Under the pieces are notes generated by a model, which saw only the letters and a list, made by a program, of their open reading frames with translations, was not told where the DNA came from and searched no databases. DNA of 56,635 bases from Saprospira grandis DSM 2844. GTDB taxonomy: Bacteria; Bacteroidota; Bacteroidia; Chitinophagales; Saprospiraceae. The stretch lies in the NCBI RefSeq assembly GCF_000275825.1, contig NZ_JH719941.1, positions 1-56,635 of the forward strand. The letters run 5' to 3'. Below, piece by piece: positions 1 to 8,146 of the stretch. Each line of letters begins with the position of its first letter. Within the stretch, counting starts at the first letter, position 1. The position numbers were made by a program, and so were the translations under genes.

Positions 1-2
1 CC

Positions 3-349
3 TTGGGGTTTGCTATTTGCGACCAGTTGGCCGTTTAAAGCCCCTAGCGGCCCGCCTAAGCGATTTAAATCCCTTTGTGGTGTATTGGGTCCAGACGGTT
101 GGTGAAAGTCGCTTAGAAGCGAACTGAGGGCCTTTTGGGTGGGTGGCTGCTTGGCCTTGGCGAAAACTGGGGGCGAATCTGAATTTTGAAAAAAAAATGG
201 CCCCTTCTCGTCATTGGGGTTTGCTATTTGCAACCAGTTGGCCGTTTAAGCCCCCTGGCGGCCCGCCTAAGCGATTTAAATCCCGTTGTGGTGTATTGGG
301 TCCAGACGGTTGGTGAAAGTCGCTCATAAGTGAACTGAGGGCCTTTTGC
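3..349. repeat. 211-bp tandem repeat, one full and one partial copy
   Basis: A unit beginning TTGGGGTTTGCTATTTGC at 3 starts again at 214, so the period is 211 bp. The second copy runs to about 349 and then diverges. A third copy closes the window at 56444-56635 and matches positions 40-231. Each copy carries a short inverted repeat (TCGCTTAGAAGCGA at 109-122) whose changes in the other copies are mostly G-T wobble. No coding sense is apparent. The position next to the origin and at both window ends suggests a replicon-closing array, perhaps collapsed in assembly. Function is unknown. Confidence 0.85.
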
Positions 350-392
350 GCTGCTGGCCTCATTTTGCGGACAGAGGCGAGCGCAGCGAGCC

Positions 393-534
393 GGCTTAGG
401 GATGGGCAGCAGTGGCCGGCAGGCCAGACCCAGCCCCAAAAAACGCTCGGCGTTTTTTGGGGCGCAGGGCCGAGCGAATAGCGAGCTGTGAGACAGCCCG
501 ACCCGCAGGCCCAGAGGGCCGAAGGGGAAGCCCC
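393..534 (-). repeat. GC-rich structured element, B-prime type
   Basis: On the minus strand this element has closing stem GGCTT/AAGCC. One internal hairpin is unusually long: 14 bp of GCCCCAAAAAACGC pairs around CGAG. The GTCTGGCC-TGCC-GGCCAC hairpin and the GCTCGGCCC core of the family are present. It lies between the tandem repeat and the AT-rich array. Confidence 0.75.
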
Positions 535-629
535 TAAATAGCGTTATTAAATTGATTTAAAACCTGCTACTTGAAAATATTAGGGCCTTGGTTTTTGGCT
601 TAACTTGCCCTAAGTTATTGATTTTCAGT

Positions 630-691
630 ATAAAGATTTCTTTATTTAACGGAATCTTTATTTCGTTAATTCTTTAATTAAAGAATTCGTT
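630..691. repeat. AT-rich palindromic repeat array
   Basis: Built from the modules TAACGGAATCTTTAT and AAAGAATT/TTCTTTAATTAAAGAA, shared with ten other arrays in this window. It lies just past the stop codon of the HPt gene and may act as a terminator-like structure. No protein is encoded. Confidence 0.75.
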
Positions 692-708
692 ATATATACG
701 AAAAATGT

Positions 709-1056
709 TTATTTGGGCCAGTTTTGGGCCTCTAGTTCTATGCATTTAAGCAGACTTAAAAAGTCTTGAAAGCTGTCTGTAAACAGGCTCATTTTTGGAG
801 ATTTCAGTTGAGTAAAAGCCTCTAAATCTTGGGCATTTTGATAAGCTTCTAGGCAGCCAAACAAATATAAATTGCTTTTTAGTTGATGTAGTAGTTGGCT
901 AATTTTGGACCAATTATTATTGATTTTGGCGCTTTTTAGGGCTGCTTGCATCTGTTGAAGTTCTTGAGCGAAATCAAGAAGAAAGGGGCGCCATTGTTCC
1001 TCTTCTTGGCCCACTAACTGTTTTAGGCGACCTAATTGGATGTGTAGAGCAGTCAT
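709..1056 (-). CDS. HPt (histidine phosphotransfer)-like protein
   Basis: This 115-residue all-helical protein resembles an HPt domain. The region LHQLKSNLYLFG (about residues 56-67) matches the H-x-LK-(G/S)-x3-x-(L/F)-G phosphorylation motif, with a candidate phospho-accepting His. HPt proteins relay phosphate between a hybrid histidine kinase and a response regulator in the cytoplasm. It starts 10 bp after the AAA+ regulator gene stops, so the two are probably co-transcribed and may work together. No kinase is encoded nearby, so the donor would be elsewhere. The assignment rests on the motif and size only. Confidence 0.55.
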   Translation of the reverse strand: MTALHIQLGRLKQLVGQEEEQWRPFLLDFAQELQQMQAALKSAKINNNWSKISQLLHQLKSNLYLFGCLEAYQNAQDLEAFTQLKSPKMSLFTDSFQDFLSLLKCIELEAQNWPK

Positions 1057-1066
1057 ATTTTGCTAT

Positions 1067-2344
1067 TTATTCTTCTTGTTCTAAGATGCGGTAAATGGTG
1101 GATTTTCCGATACCTAGGGCCTGAGCGGCTTTGACAACATGATTCTTTTGGACATAGAGTTGATGCCTAATAATTTGTCGTTGGTAGGCTTGCATGCTGC
1201 TTCCGTTTTTGATCCATTGTTGGACCTCTTGTTTAAAGTCATCTTCTAGCCAAAGGTCTTTACTCTTAATAAAACGGCCAGTGCTCAGTAGGGCCGAGCG
1301 TTCGATCAGTTGTTTGAGCTCGCGGAGGTTTTCGCTAAAGTACCAATTTTTCAGGCGGTTTTGTGCCGATTTTTGCAGGCTCTTTAGCTGCAGGCCCTGC
1401 TCTTCACAAAACTGTCTTAAAAACTGCTGGCTAAGCTGAATCAATTCGCCTTTTCCTCTTTCTGACAAAGAGGGAATGCGTAGTTTCCTTTCTTTTAGTT
1501 GCTGGAGTAGTTGGCTAGAAAACTTCTTTTGTTCTTGCAAATAATCGAGATCTTTGCTGCTACTCAGATACAATTTTTGGTTGAGAAAAACGGGACTATC
1601 GCCTTGGGGTAAAATGTATTTTTCTTCTTTTAATAATTTGGCCAATAGTTCTTGTAAGTCAAAGGGCAGTAGCTCTATATGTTGAATCAAGAGGGCCTGA
1701 AATCCTCGGCTAGAGAGCAGGCCAAAATGCCGTTCACGGCCTTTTTTTTTGCCTTGGCCAAAAAGCAAGCGCTCCAAATCTTCCAGTTTGTGGTCCATCA
1801 GGCTAACCCTCATAAAGGGCTCTTGCTCGAAGGGAGAAAGGCCATGCATGGCCCCCGCCAACCAGCTTTTTCCGCTACCTGCTGGCCCTTGCAAAAAGAC
1901 AAAGTCCTTGCTTTGGGCCAAAAGTTTGGCTCGTTTAAAGAGACGAATCATCAGTTTGCTTTGCCCCCAAAGCCCTAGCTCGGCAAATTCGGCCAAAATA
2001 GCCTCCTCTTCCTGATCCAAGGCCATTTGCTCCTTCCACCAAGCTTGCAGAAAGGGCAAAAGCTGCTGCACAAAAATGGCGAAAGGCGCCCGAAATACCA
2101 ACACCTGCCGAGCCAATAAATCTTGATAATCTTCCCAGCTGATTTCGGGCGCCCAGCAAAATATTTGCCCCAATTGACGCACTTGACTGGCACTCAAATC
2201 AGCCAAAGCCGAAAAAGGCAAAATAGAAGCTCCCAGTTTTTCCTCCCCCAATTCCCAATGCTTTATGCTTTGCAAACTGGCCAGTAGCACTTGCTTTTCT
2301 GCTTTGGGCCAAGCCCATAATCCCAGTCGTAAAGGCGCTTTCAT
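1067..2344 (-). CDS. Degenerate NtrC-like AAA+ regulator with Fis-type HTH
   Basis: 425 residues. Residues 1-110 look like a receiver-like fold without the usual phosphoacceptor Asp. Residues about 125-335 form an AAA+ domain with Walker A GPAGSGKS and the conserved NLRELKQL near the end. The C-terminus has a Fis-type helix-turn-helix (VVKAAQALGIGKSTIYRIL). The family normally activates sigma-54 RNA polymerase, but the GAFTGA loop is missing and the Walker B segment reads QALLIQHIELL, lacking the acidic DE pair. It may therefore bind DNA or nucleotide without activating sigma-54. It precedes the HPt gene. A GC-rich element begins 39 bp upstream of the start. Confidence 0.7.
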   Translation of the reverse strand: MKAPLRLGLWAWPKAEKQVLLASLQSIKHWELGEEKLGASILPFSALADLSASQVRQLGQIFCWAPEISWEDYQDLLARQVLVFRAPFAIFVQQLLPFLQAWWKEQMALDQEEEAILAEFAELGLWGQSKLMIRLFKRAKLLAQSKDFVFLQGPAGSGKSWLAGAMHGLSPFEQEPFMRVSLMDHKLEDLERLLFGQGKKKGRERHFGLLSSRGFQALLIQHIELLPFDLQELLAKLLKEEKYILPQGDSPVFLNQKLYLSSSKDLDYLQEQKKFSSQLLQQLKERKLRIPSLSERGKGELIQLSQQFLRQFCEEQGLQLKSLQKSAQNRLKNWYFSENLRELKQLIERSALLSTGRFIKSKDLWLEDDFKQEVQQWIKNGSSMQAYQRQIIRHQLYVQKNHVVKAAQALGIGKSTIYRILEQEE

Positions 2345-2383
2345 CAGATAAAAATTGAAGAAATAAGAGGATGTTTATTTTTT

Positions 2384-2496
2384 GGGGCCTCCTGCCTGCG
2401 GCAGGCGCTACGTTTCGCAGCTCGCAGGTCTGCTCGGCCCTTCGGCCTAACGGCCTCGGTCTGCGGCTTCGCCGCCCCCTTTCGCATCGCTAGGCC
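2384..2496 (+). repeat. GC-rich structured intergenic element, A type (family description)
   Basis: First A-type copy of the family. Read left to right: closing strand GGCCT; hairpin 1 (CTGCC-TGC-GGCAG); conserved CGCTACGTTTC; CTCGC; GTCTGCTCGGCCC; hairpin 2 (GGCC-TAAC-GGCC here); CGGTCTG; hairpin 3 (CGGC-TTC-GCCG); CATCGCTAGGCC ending in closing strand AGGCC. Across copies the stems change sequence but remain paired. It lies between the divergent AAA+ regulator and TetR genes, its CCCCAAAA end facing the regulator start 39 bp away. No protein is predicted. Confidence 0.85.
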
Positions 2497-2575
2497 GAGG
2501 GCCCTTTCCAAGCCTTAGGCAAAAGTTGGGGCTTTTTTGTAATTTTGGAAAACGCTCGATTTCCTTTGGGCCAAA

Positions 2576-3172
2576 ATGAAAATAAAACTTATGCCTAGTT
2601 TAGAAAAAGAAAGCAAAAAATCTCAAATTTATCGAGCCGCCGCTCAACTCTTTAAAGAAAAAGGCTATCAAGCAGCTTCCATGCGCGACCTAGCCGAGCG
2701 AGTAGAGCTTCGAGCCTCTAGCCTATATAACTACATCGGATCCAAAGAAGAGATTTTGCAGCAAATTTGTTTTGAACATGCCCAAGATTTTCTCAAAGCC
2801 ATGCAAGAGGTCGAGCAGCTGCCCATTAGCCAAGGCCAAAAAATTGAACGCCTGCTGCGCTTCCATATTCGCAAGGCCCTCAAAGAGGTCAGTAGCCTAA
2901 CGGTCTTCAATGATGAGTGGAAACACCTCAGTAGCCCCCAACTCGAAGAGTTTAGAGCCCTGCGCAAAGATTATGAAAATCGCTTTAGATCCATTATTCA
3001 GCAAGCCGTAGCTAAGGAAGAATTGCCAAATTTAGATACAGAGCTCTTGCTTTATGCCCTGCTCAATGCTATTCACTGGCTACCCAATTGGAATCATCGG
3101 AATAGCGAACTTACCGCCAGCGAATTAGAGGAACAAGTGCTGCGCATTTTGCTCAAAGGAATTCAAAAATAA
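2576..3172 (+). CDS. TetR-family regulator, likely controller of the paa region
   Basis: 198 residues. An N-terminal TetR helix-turn-helix (about 15-60: IYRAAAQLFKEKGYQAASM, then ASSLYNYIGSKEEIL) is followed by a helical ligand-binding domain. It is encoded directly before the E1/paa genes in the same direction. Two near-identical inverted repeats (3212-3227 and 6628-6643) of TetR-operator type precede the E1 gene and paaA, so it probably represses both units and is released by an acyl-CoA such as phenylacetyl-CoA. The effector is an inference from paa regulators generally. ATG at 2591 (MPSLEK) is an alternative start. Confidence 0.8.
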   Translation: MKIKLMPSLEKESKKSQIYRAAAQLFKEKGYQAASMRDLAERVELRASSLYNYIGSKEEILQQICFEHAQDFLKAMQEVEQLPISQGQKIERLLRFHIRKALKEVSSLTVFNDEWKHLSSPQLEEFRALRKDYENRFRSIIQQAVAKEELPNLDTELLLYALLNAIHWLPNWNHRNSELTASELEEQVLRILLKGIQK

Positions 3173-3211
3173 ATGCTTGAAGGCCTTTTTTTTGAAACCA
3201 AATTTATAGAA

Positions 3212-3227
3212 ACGAACATTTGTTCGT
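3212..3227. promoter_or_regulatory. Putative TetR operator before the E1 gene
   Basis: Perfect inverted repeat ACGAACA-TT-TGTTCGT, 44 bp before the chosen E1 start codon. The half-site spacing ACGAAC-N4-GTTCGT is repeated before paaA and was not seen elsewhere in the window by eye. Confidence 0.75.
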
Positions 3228-3270
3228 ATTATTTAGCTCGCCCAATTCAATCAAGAGAAATAAACTACTT

Positions 3271-5349
3271 ATGGAAAGCAATATGAGCACCCAAATCGAT
3301 AAGGCGACTTTGCGCCAATCTTTCTTTTTGGCCAGCCAAGCTAGAGCTATGGCCAGCCTTTATGAAGATAATTTCAAGTTGGTCTCTAAGTATGTGCATG
3401 CCACTTCTAGAGGGCATGAAGTTTTGCAAGTGGCCTTAGGTAGCCAATTGCTTCCTCAAGATTTTGTGGCCCCCTATTACCGCGATGATGCACTTTTGCT
3501 GGCTATTGGTATGCAGCCCTATGATTTGATGCTGCAATTGCTCGCCAAAGCAAATGATCCCTTTTCTGGAGGCCGAACGTATTATTCGCACCCCAGCCTA
3601 AAGGATGAGGATAAACCCAAAATTCCCCACCAATCTTCGGCCACAGGGATGCAAGCTATTCCCACCACCGGAGTAGCCATGGGAATCCAGTACAAAGAAA
3701 AAATGGGCCTTTATACCGAAGATTTTCAGGGCCAACTCCCTATTGCAGTTTGCTCTTTGGGCGATGCTTCAGTTACAGAGGGTGAGGTGGCAGAAGCTTT
3801 CCAAATGGCCGCCCTCAAACAGTTTCCCATTTTGTATGTGGTCCAAGATAATGGCTGGGATATTTCTGCCAATGCCGAAGAAACCCGCGCCCAAAATGCC
3901 TTTGAATATATTCAAGGTTTTCACGGCATCGAGGCCCGCCAAATCCAAGGCAATAACTTTTTAGAGAGCTATCTCGAGATTCAAGATATTCTGCGCATCA
4001 TGCGCAAAGAACGTCGCCCCTTTTTACTACACGCTTCGGTGCCCTTGCTCAATCACCACACTTCTGGAGTGCGTATGGAGTGGTATCGAGACGACCTCGA
4101 AGAACAGCGCAAATTAGATCCTACACCCATTTTTATCCGCCAAATGCTCACTGAAGGCTTTAGCCAAAGCGATATTGAAGAGATCGAACAAGCCGCCAAA
4201 GAAAAGGTACAAGCCGATTTTGAACGCGCCCTGGCCCAAGAAGACCCTCAAGCAGAAGATATTTTTAAACATGTTTATGCCCCCACGCCTGTTAGCAGCG
4301 AACAAGGCGAACGCCGCCCAGCCAATGGAGAGGAAAAAGTGATGGTGGATTCTGCTCTCTTTGCCGTTCAAGAACTCATGGAGGACCACCCCGAATGTTT
4401 GCTCTATGGCCAAGATGTGGGCGGCCGCTTAGGTGGGGTCTTCCGCGAAGCCGCCACCCTGGCCCAAAAGTTTGGCGATGACCGAGTGTTTAATACGCCC
4501 ATCCAAGAGGCCTTTATTATTGGAAGTACGGTGGGCATGGCCGCTACTGGCCTTCGCCCTATCGTAGAGGTCCAGTTTGCCGATTATATCTGGCCCGGCC
4601 TCAATCAGTTGTTTACAGAGGTTAGCCGGTCTTACTACCTCTCTAACGGAAAATGGCCCGCAAGCATGATTCTCCGTGTGCCTATCGGCGCTTATGGTAG
4701 TGGTGGACCCTATCACTCTTCTAGCGTAGAATCAGTCCTCACTAATATCAAAGGAATTAAGATTGCTTACCCTAGTAATGGCGCCGACCTAAAAGGCTTG
4801 ATGAAGTCGGCTTATTTAGACCCCAATCCCGTCGTCATTTTTGAACACAAAGGGCTGTATTGGTCTAAGGTGCCTGGCACCGCCGCCGCCCGAACGATTA
4901 TGCCCGATCGCAATTATGCTTTGCCTTTTGGCCAAGCCAATATGGTCCTAGAAGCCAGCGAAGATAAAAAGGCGGAAGGCCCCGTGGCTTTGGTCGTTTC
5001 TTATGGTATGGGCGTGCATTGGGCCCTTAATGCGGCCAAGGCTTTCCCCGGCCAAGTTTCCATTCTAGATCTCCGCACTTTGGCTCCTCTAGATACCGAA
5101 ATGATTTATACCCAGCTCAAAAAACATCACCGCTGCCTAGTCCTCACCGAGGAGCCTGTAAATTGCACTTTTGCCCAAAGTATCGCCGCCCGAATCCAAG
5201 AAAATTGCTTCGAGTCACTCGATGCCCCCGTCCAAACTTTAGGCGCAGAAGATTTACCCGCTATCCCTTTGCACGAAAATCTAGAAAAAGCCATGCTCCC
5301 CTCTAGCCAAAAGGTCCAAGCTGCTTTAGAAAAGTTACTGAAGTATTAG
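3271..5349 (+). CDS. Fused 2-oxoacid dehydrogenase E1 (alpha-beta)
   Basis: 692 residues from ATG 3271. An earlier in-frame start at 3220 would lie inside the operator and adds a non-conserved leader. The alpha half (1 to about 340) has the YYRDD segment near 69 and the thiamine diphosphate motif GDAS...N near 164-195. The beta half starts near 355 (VDSALFAVQELMEDHPE) and contains FNTPIQEAFIIGSTVGMA. Such enzymes decarboxylate 2-oxoacids and pass the acyl group to a lipoyl E2. No E2 or E3 gene is in the window. Operator sharing with paa genes suggests phenylpyruvate as a substrate, giving phenylacetyl-CoA, but branched-chain 2-oxoacids are equally possible. Confidence 0.88.
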   Translation: MESNMSTQIDKATLRQSFFLASQARAMASLYEDNFKLVSKYVHATSRGHEVLQVALGSQLLPQDFVAPYYRDDALLLAIGMQPYDLMLQLLAKANDPFSGGRTYYSHPSLKDEDKPKIPHQSSATGMQAIPTTGVAMGIQYKEKMGLYTEDFQGQLPIAVCSLGDASVTEGEVAEAFQMAALKQFPILYVVQDNGWDISANAEETRAQNAFEYIQGFHGIEARQIQGNNFLESYLEIQDILRIMRKERRPFLLHASVPLLNHHTSGVRMEWYRDDLEEQRKLDPTPIFIRQMLTEGFSQSDIEEIEQAAKEKVQADFERALAQEDPQAEDIFKHVYAPTPVSSEQGERRPANGEEKVMVDSALFAVQELMEDHPECLLYGQDVGGRLGGVFREAATLAQKFGDDRVFNTPIQEAFIIGSTVGMAATGLRPIVEVQFADYIWPGLNQLFTEVSRSYYLSNGKWPASMILRVPIGAYGSGGPYHSSSVESVLTNIKGIKIAYPSNGADLKGLMKSAYLDPNPVVIFEHKGLYWSKVPGTAAARTIMPDRNYALPFGQANMVLEASEDKKAEGPVALVVSYGMGVHWALNAAKAFPGQVSILDLRTLAPLDTEMIYTQLKKHHRCLVLTEEPVNCTFAQSIAARIQENCFESLDAPVQTLGAEDLPAIPLHENLEKAMLPSSQKVQAALEKLLKY

Positions 5350-5351
5350 TT

Positions 5352-5466
5352 GGGGCCTCCCGCCTTCGGCGGGCGCTACGTTTCAGGGCTCGCAGGTCTG
5401 CTCGGCCCTTCGCCAGCAAGCTGGCTTGGTCTGGCCCTGAGGGCCACCCTTGTACATCGCTAGGCC
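5352..5466 (+). repeat. GC-rich structured element, A type
   Basis: Closing stem GGCCT/AGGCC; hairpin 1 CCGCC-TTC-GGCGG; hairpin 2 CCAGC-AA-GCTGG; hairpin 3 GGCCCT-GA-GGGCC. It starts 2 bp after the E1 stop codon and ends 82 bp before paaE. Confidence 0.85.
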
Positions 5467-5548
5467 GCTCCACCAAATAGCTAAGGCTGGGCCTTTTTCT
5501 TTGGCCGCCTAACCACTGAAGATTGAATTTAAAAAACACTGACTATAT

Positions 5549-6619
5549 ATGACCGAATTATATCCACTCCAATTGTCTGATGTTCGCCAAGAAACAGAGG
5601 ATTGCCGCTCTTTGGCTTTTGCCATCCCCCAAAACCTCCAAGAGACGTTTAAGTTTGTTCAGGGCCAATACCTGACCCTGCAAACCAAAATCAATGGAGA
5701 AGATGTTCGCCGTAGTTACTCGATTTGCTCTAGCCCCCTAGACCAAGAGCTTCGGGTGGCCGTCAAATTATTGCCCGGCGGTAAGTTCTCTACTTTTGCC
5801 AATGAAACTCTAAAGGTAGGTGATGAGCTCTTGGCTATGCCCCCTATGGGAAATTTCTATACAGATTTAGACCCCCAACAAAGTAAACACTATTTCTGTG
5901 TGGCCGCAGGTAGTGGCATTACACCCATGATGTCGATTATCAAAACGACCCTAGAAACAGAACCCAATAGCCAGATTACTTTGCTTTATGGCAATAAAAA
6001 TACCCGAAATATTATTTTTCATGAGCAATTAGAAGGCCTGAAAAATAAGTACTTAGAGCGCTTTACGATCATTTATATCCTCAGCCGCGAAAAACTAGAT
6101 GAAGATATCCTTTTTGGCCGCATCGATGCCCAAAAGTTTGAGGCCATTAGCCAAACTTTGGTCGATCTCAATACAGTTGATGAATGTTTCCTTTGTGGAC
6201 CAGAAACCATGATTCTTGCCCTCAAAGAAGGCTTGGCCAATAAGGGCATTCCTCAAAAAAATATTCACTTTGAACTGTTTGGAACCAACCAAAAGGGCCA
6301 GAAAAAACCAGAAATTAAAAAAGAAAACCAAGGGAAAGTCGCCAAAGTAGAGGTCCGTGTAGATGGCCGCAGCTTTATGTTTGATTTGCCCTTTGGCCAA
6401 GATAATTTATTGGATGCCTCTATGAAGGAAGGTGCTGACCTGCCCTTTGCTTGCAAAGGGGGCGTTTGCTGCACCTGCAAGGCCCGACTCAAAAAAGGTG
6501 AAGTGGAGATGATGGTCAATTATGCCCTAGAACCAGAAGAGGTAGCCGATGGCCTCGTTCTCAGTTGCCAAGCTTACCCCAAATCAGAAGAAATCATGCT
6601 CGATTTTGATGATATTTAA
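5549..6619 (+). CDS. paaE: Phenylacetyl-CoA epoxidase reductase subunit PaaE
   Basis: 356 residues, the usual length. An N-terminal FAD domain carries RRSYSICSS (about 53-61) and an NAD(P) domain carries GSGITPMMSI (about 128-137). The C-terminus is a plant-type 2Fe-2S ferredoxin domain with C-x4-C-x2-C (CKGGVCCTC, about 307-315) and a fourth Cys in LSCQAYP. PaaE passes electrons from NADPH to the diiron oxygenase PaaABC, which makes the ring epoxide of phenylacetyl-CoA. It is placed ahead of the second operator, so it may be transcribed with E1 rather than with paaA. Confidence 0.95.
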   Translation: MTELYPLQLSDVRQETEDCRSLAFAIPQNLQETFKFVQGQYLTLQTKINGEDVRRSYSICSSPLDQELRVAVKLLPGGKFSTFANETLKVGDELLAMPPMGNFYTDLDPQQSKHYFCVAAGSGITPMMSIIKTTLETEPNSQITLLYGNKNTRNIIFHEQLEGLKNKYLERFTIIYILSREKLDEDILFGRIDAQKFEAISQTLVDLNTVDECFLCGPETMILALKEGLANKGIPQKNIHFELFGTNQKGQKKPEIKKENQGKVAKVEVRVDGRSFMFDLPFGQDNLLDASMKEGADLPFACKGGVCCTCKARLKKGEVEMMVNYALEPEEVADGLVLSCQAYPKSEEIMLDFDDI

Positions 6620-6627
6620 TTGAGCGT

Positions 6628-6643
6628 ACGAACAAGCGTTCGT
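6628..6643. promoter_or_regulatory. Putative TetR operator before paaA
   Basis: ACGAAC-AAGC-GTTCGT, the same half-sites and spacing as the site before the E1 gene. It lies 67 bp before the paaA start and just after the paaE stop, implying a second regulated promoter here. Confidence 0.75.
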
Positions 6644-6710
6644 ATTTTTCCTTATATTAAAGAATCGAGCCTTAAGTCTATCCTGACTAAGATGATAAAA
6701 TAGAATATTT

Positions 6711-7673
6711 ATGACCAAGTCAATCAATATTGCAAAATTAGAAGCGCGTTTTCAAGCTAAGGTAGATGCCGAACAAAAAATAGAGCCCAAAGATTGGATG
6801 CCAGAGGCGTACCGCAAAACCCTAATTCGCCAGATTTCTCAGCATGCACACTCTGAAGTAGTGGGTATGCTACCTGAAGGAAACTGGATTTTGAGAGCGC
6901 CCAGCCTCCGCCGTAAAGTGGCCCTTTTGGCCAAGGTGCAAGATGAAGCCGGCCACGGCCTTTACCTGTATAGCGCTGCCGAAACTTTGGGCATCAACCG
7001 AGATGAGCTATTTGAGCAATTGCTAACTGGCAAGGCCAAATATTCTAGCATCTTTAATTACCCCACCCAAACTTGGGCCGATATCGGAACGGTGGGCTGG
7101 TTGGTTGATGGTGCAGCCATTATGAACCAAGTAATGCTAACCCGCACCTCTTATGGTCCTTATGCCCGCGCTATGGTGCGCATTTGTAAGGAAGAAAGTT
7201 TTCATCAGCGCCAAGGCTACGAAATTCTTTTGGCCCTTAGCCAAGGCACCGAAGAGCAGCGAAAAATGCTACAAGATGCCGTAAATCGCTGGTGGTGGCC
7301 CTCTCTCATGATGTTTGGACCAAGTGATGCAGAATCTACGCATTCTGCCCAATCTATGGCCTGGAAAATCAAGCGAAAATCAAATGATCAACTCCGCCAA
7401 GAGTTTGTCGATGCAACGGTCCGCCAAGCCGAATACTTGGGCGTAACTTTGCCCGATCCAGACCTCAAATGGAATGAAGAAAGAGGCCATTACGATTTTG
7501 GCAAAATCAATTGGGATGAATTTTGGGCCGTGGTTAAAGGTCGAGGACCTTGCAATAAAAATCGCCTGAAAACAAGACGCAAAGCGCATGAAAATGGCGC
7601 CTGGGTCAGAGAAGCTGCTATGGCTCATGCCGAGAAGCGAGCCGCCCGCCAAAAGGAAGAGGGCATCGCCTAA
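6711..7673 (+). CDS. paaA: Phenylacetyl-CoA epoxidase oxygenase subunit PaaA
   Basis: 320 residues, the catalytic subunit of the bacterial multicomponent monooxygenase that epoxidises phenylacetyl-CoA. Carboxylate and histidine ligands of the diiron centre are visible in [10 protein letters not shown] (about 84-93) and [10 protein letters not shown] (about 161-170). The protein is a ferritin-like helical bundle and pairs with PaaC. paaB and paaC follow on the same strand, with a GC-rich element between paaA and paaB. Confidence 0.97.
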   Translation: MTKSINIAKLEARFQAKVDAEQKIEPKDWMPEAYRKTLIRQISQHAHSEVVGMLPEGNWILRAPSLRRKVALLAKVQDEAGHGLYLYSAAETLGINRDELFEQLLTGKAKYSSIFNYPTQTWADIGTVGWLVDGAAIMNQVMLTRTSYGPYARAMVRICKEESFHQRQGYEILLALSQGTEEQRKMLQDAVNRWWWPSLMMFGPSDAESTHSAQSMAWKIKRKSNDQLRQEFVDATVRQAEYLGVTLPDPDLKWNEERGHYDFGKINWDEFWAVVKGRGPCNKNRLKTRRKAHENGAWVREAAMAHAEKRAARQKEEGIA

Positions 7674-7682
7674 AACGGAATT

Positions 7683-7806
7683 GGCCTAGCGATGTGAAAG
7701 GGTGGCGCAAAGCGCCAGACCAAAGCCGCCAAAGGCGGCTGCAGGGCCGAGCAGACCTGCGAGCCCTGTAACGTAGCGCCGACGAGCGAAGCGAGGCGGA
7801 GGCCCC
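7683..7806 (-). repeat. GC-rich structured element, A type, leader orientation
   Basis: The reverse-oriented copy ends GGAGGCCCCAAAA 22 bp before the paaB ATG. Closing stem pairs GGCCT with AGGCC; inner hairpins include GGCGCAAAGCGCC and AGCCGCC-AAAG-GCGGCT. It interrupts the paaA-paaB spacing within what should be one operon. Confidence 0.85.
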
Positions 7807-7828
7807 AAAACATTAAAAATAACAAGCA

Positions 7829-8113
7829 ATGGATAAGAAATCATGGCCTCTATGGGAGGTGTTTATCAGAAGTAAATCGGGTTTGCAGCACAAACATGTG
7901 GGCAGCCTGCATGCCGTAGATGCACAAATGGCCTTAGAAAATGCCAGAGATGTATATACGCGAAGAAATGAAGGTTTGAGCATCTGGGTGATCCCCTCTA
8001 GCCAAATTGTGGCCTCTGAACCCGAAGACGAATATATCTTCGAGGCAGCAAAATCTAAGGTGTATCGCCACCCCACTTTCTATGATATTCCCGATGAAGT
8101 GGGCCATATGTAG
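7829..8113 (+). CDS. paaB: Phenylacetyl-CoA epoxidase subunit PaaB
   Basis: 94 residues, the usual size of this small structural subunit of the epoxidase. The sequence begins WPLWEVFIRSKSGLQHKHVGSLHA, typical of PaaB, and contains the block ALENARDVYTRRNEG. PaaB bridges PaaAC units in the complex; it has no catalytic residues of its own. It lies between paaA and paaC as in most paa operons. The start ATG is 22 bp after a GC-rich element. Confidence 0.95.
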   Translation: MDKKSWPLWEVFIRSKSGLQHKHVGSLHAVDAQMALENARDVYTRRNEGLSIWVIPSSQIVASEPEDEYIFEAAKSKVYRHPTFYDIPDEVGHM

Positions 8114-8146
8114 CCCTATTTGCTCAGACCAAAAAAACTGAATCTT

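Noticed and set aside
3220-3270. Longer start for the E1 protein
   Set aside because: It would begin within the operator palindrome and gives a non-conserved leader; ATG 3271 is preferred.
8120-8146. TTG start for paaC
   Set aside because: The homologous N-terminus begins at ATG 8147.
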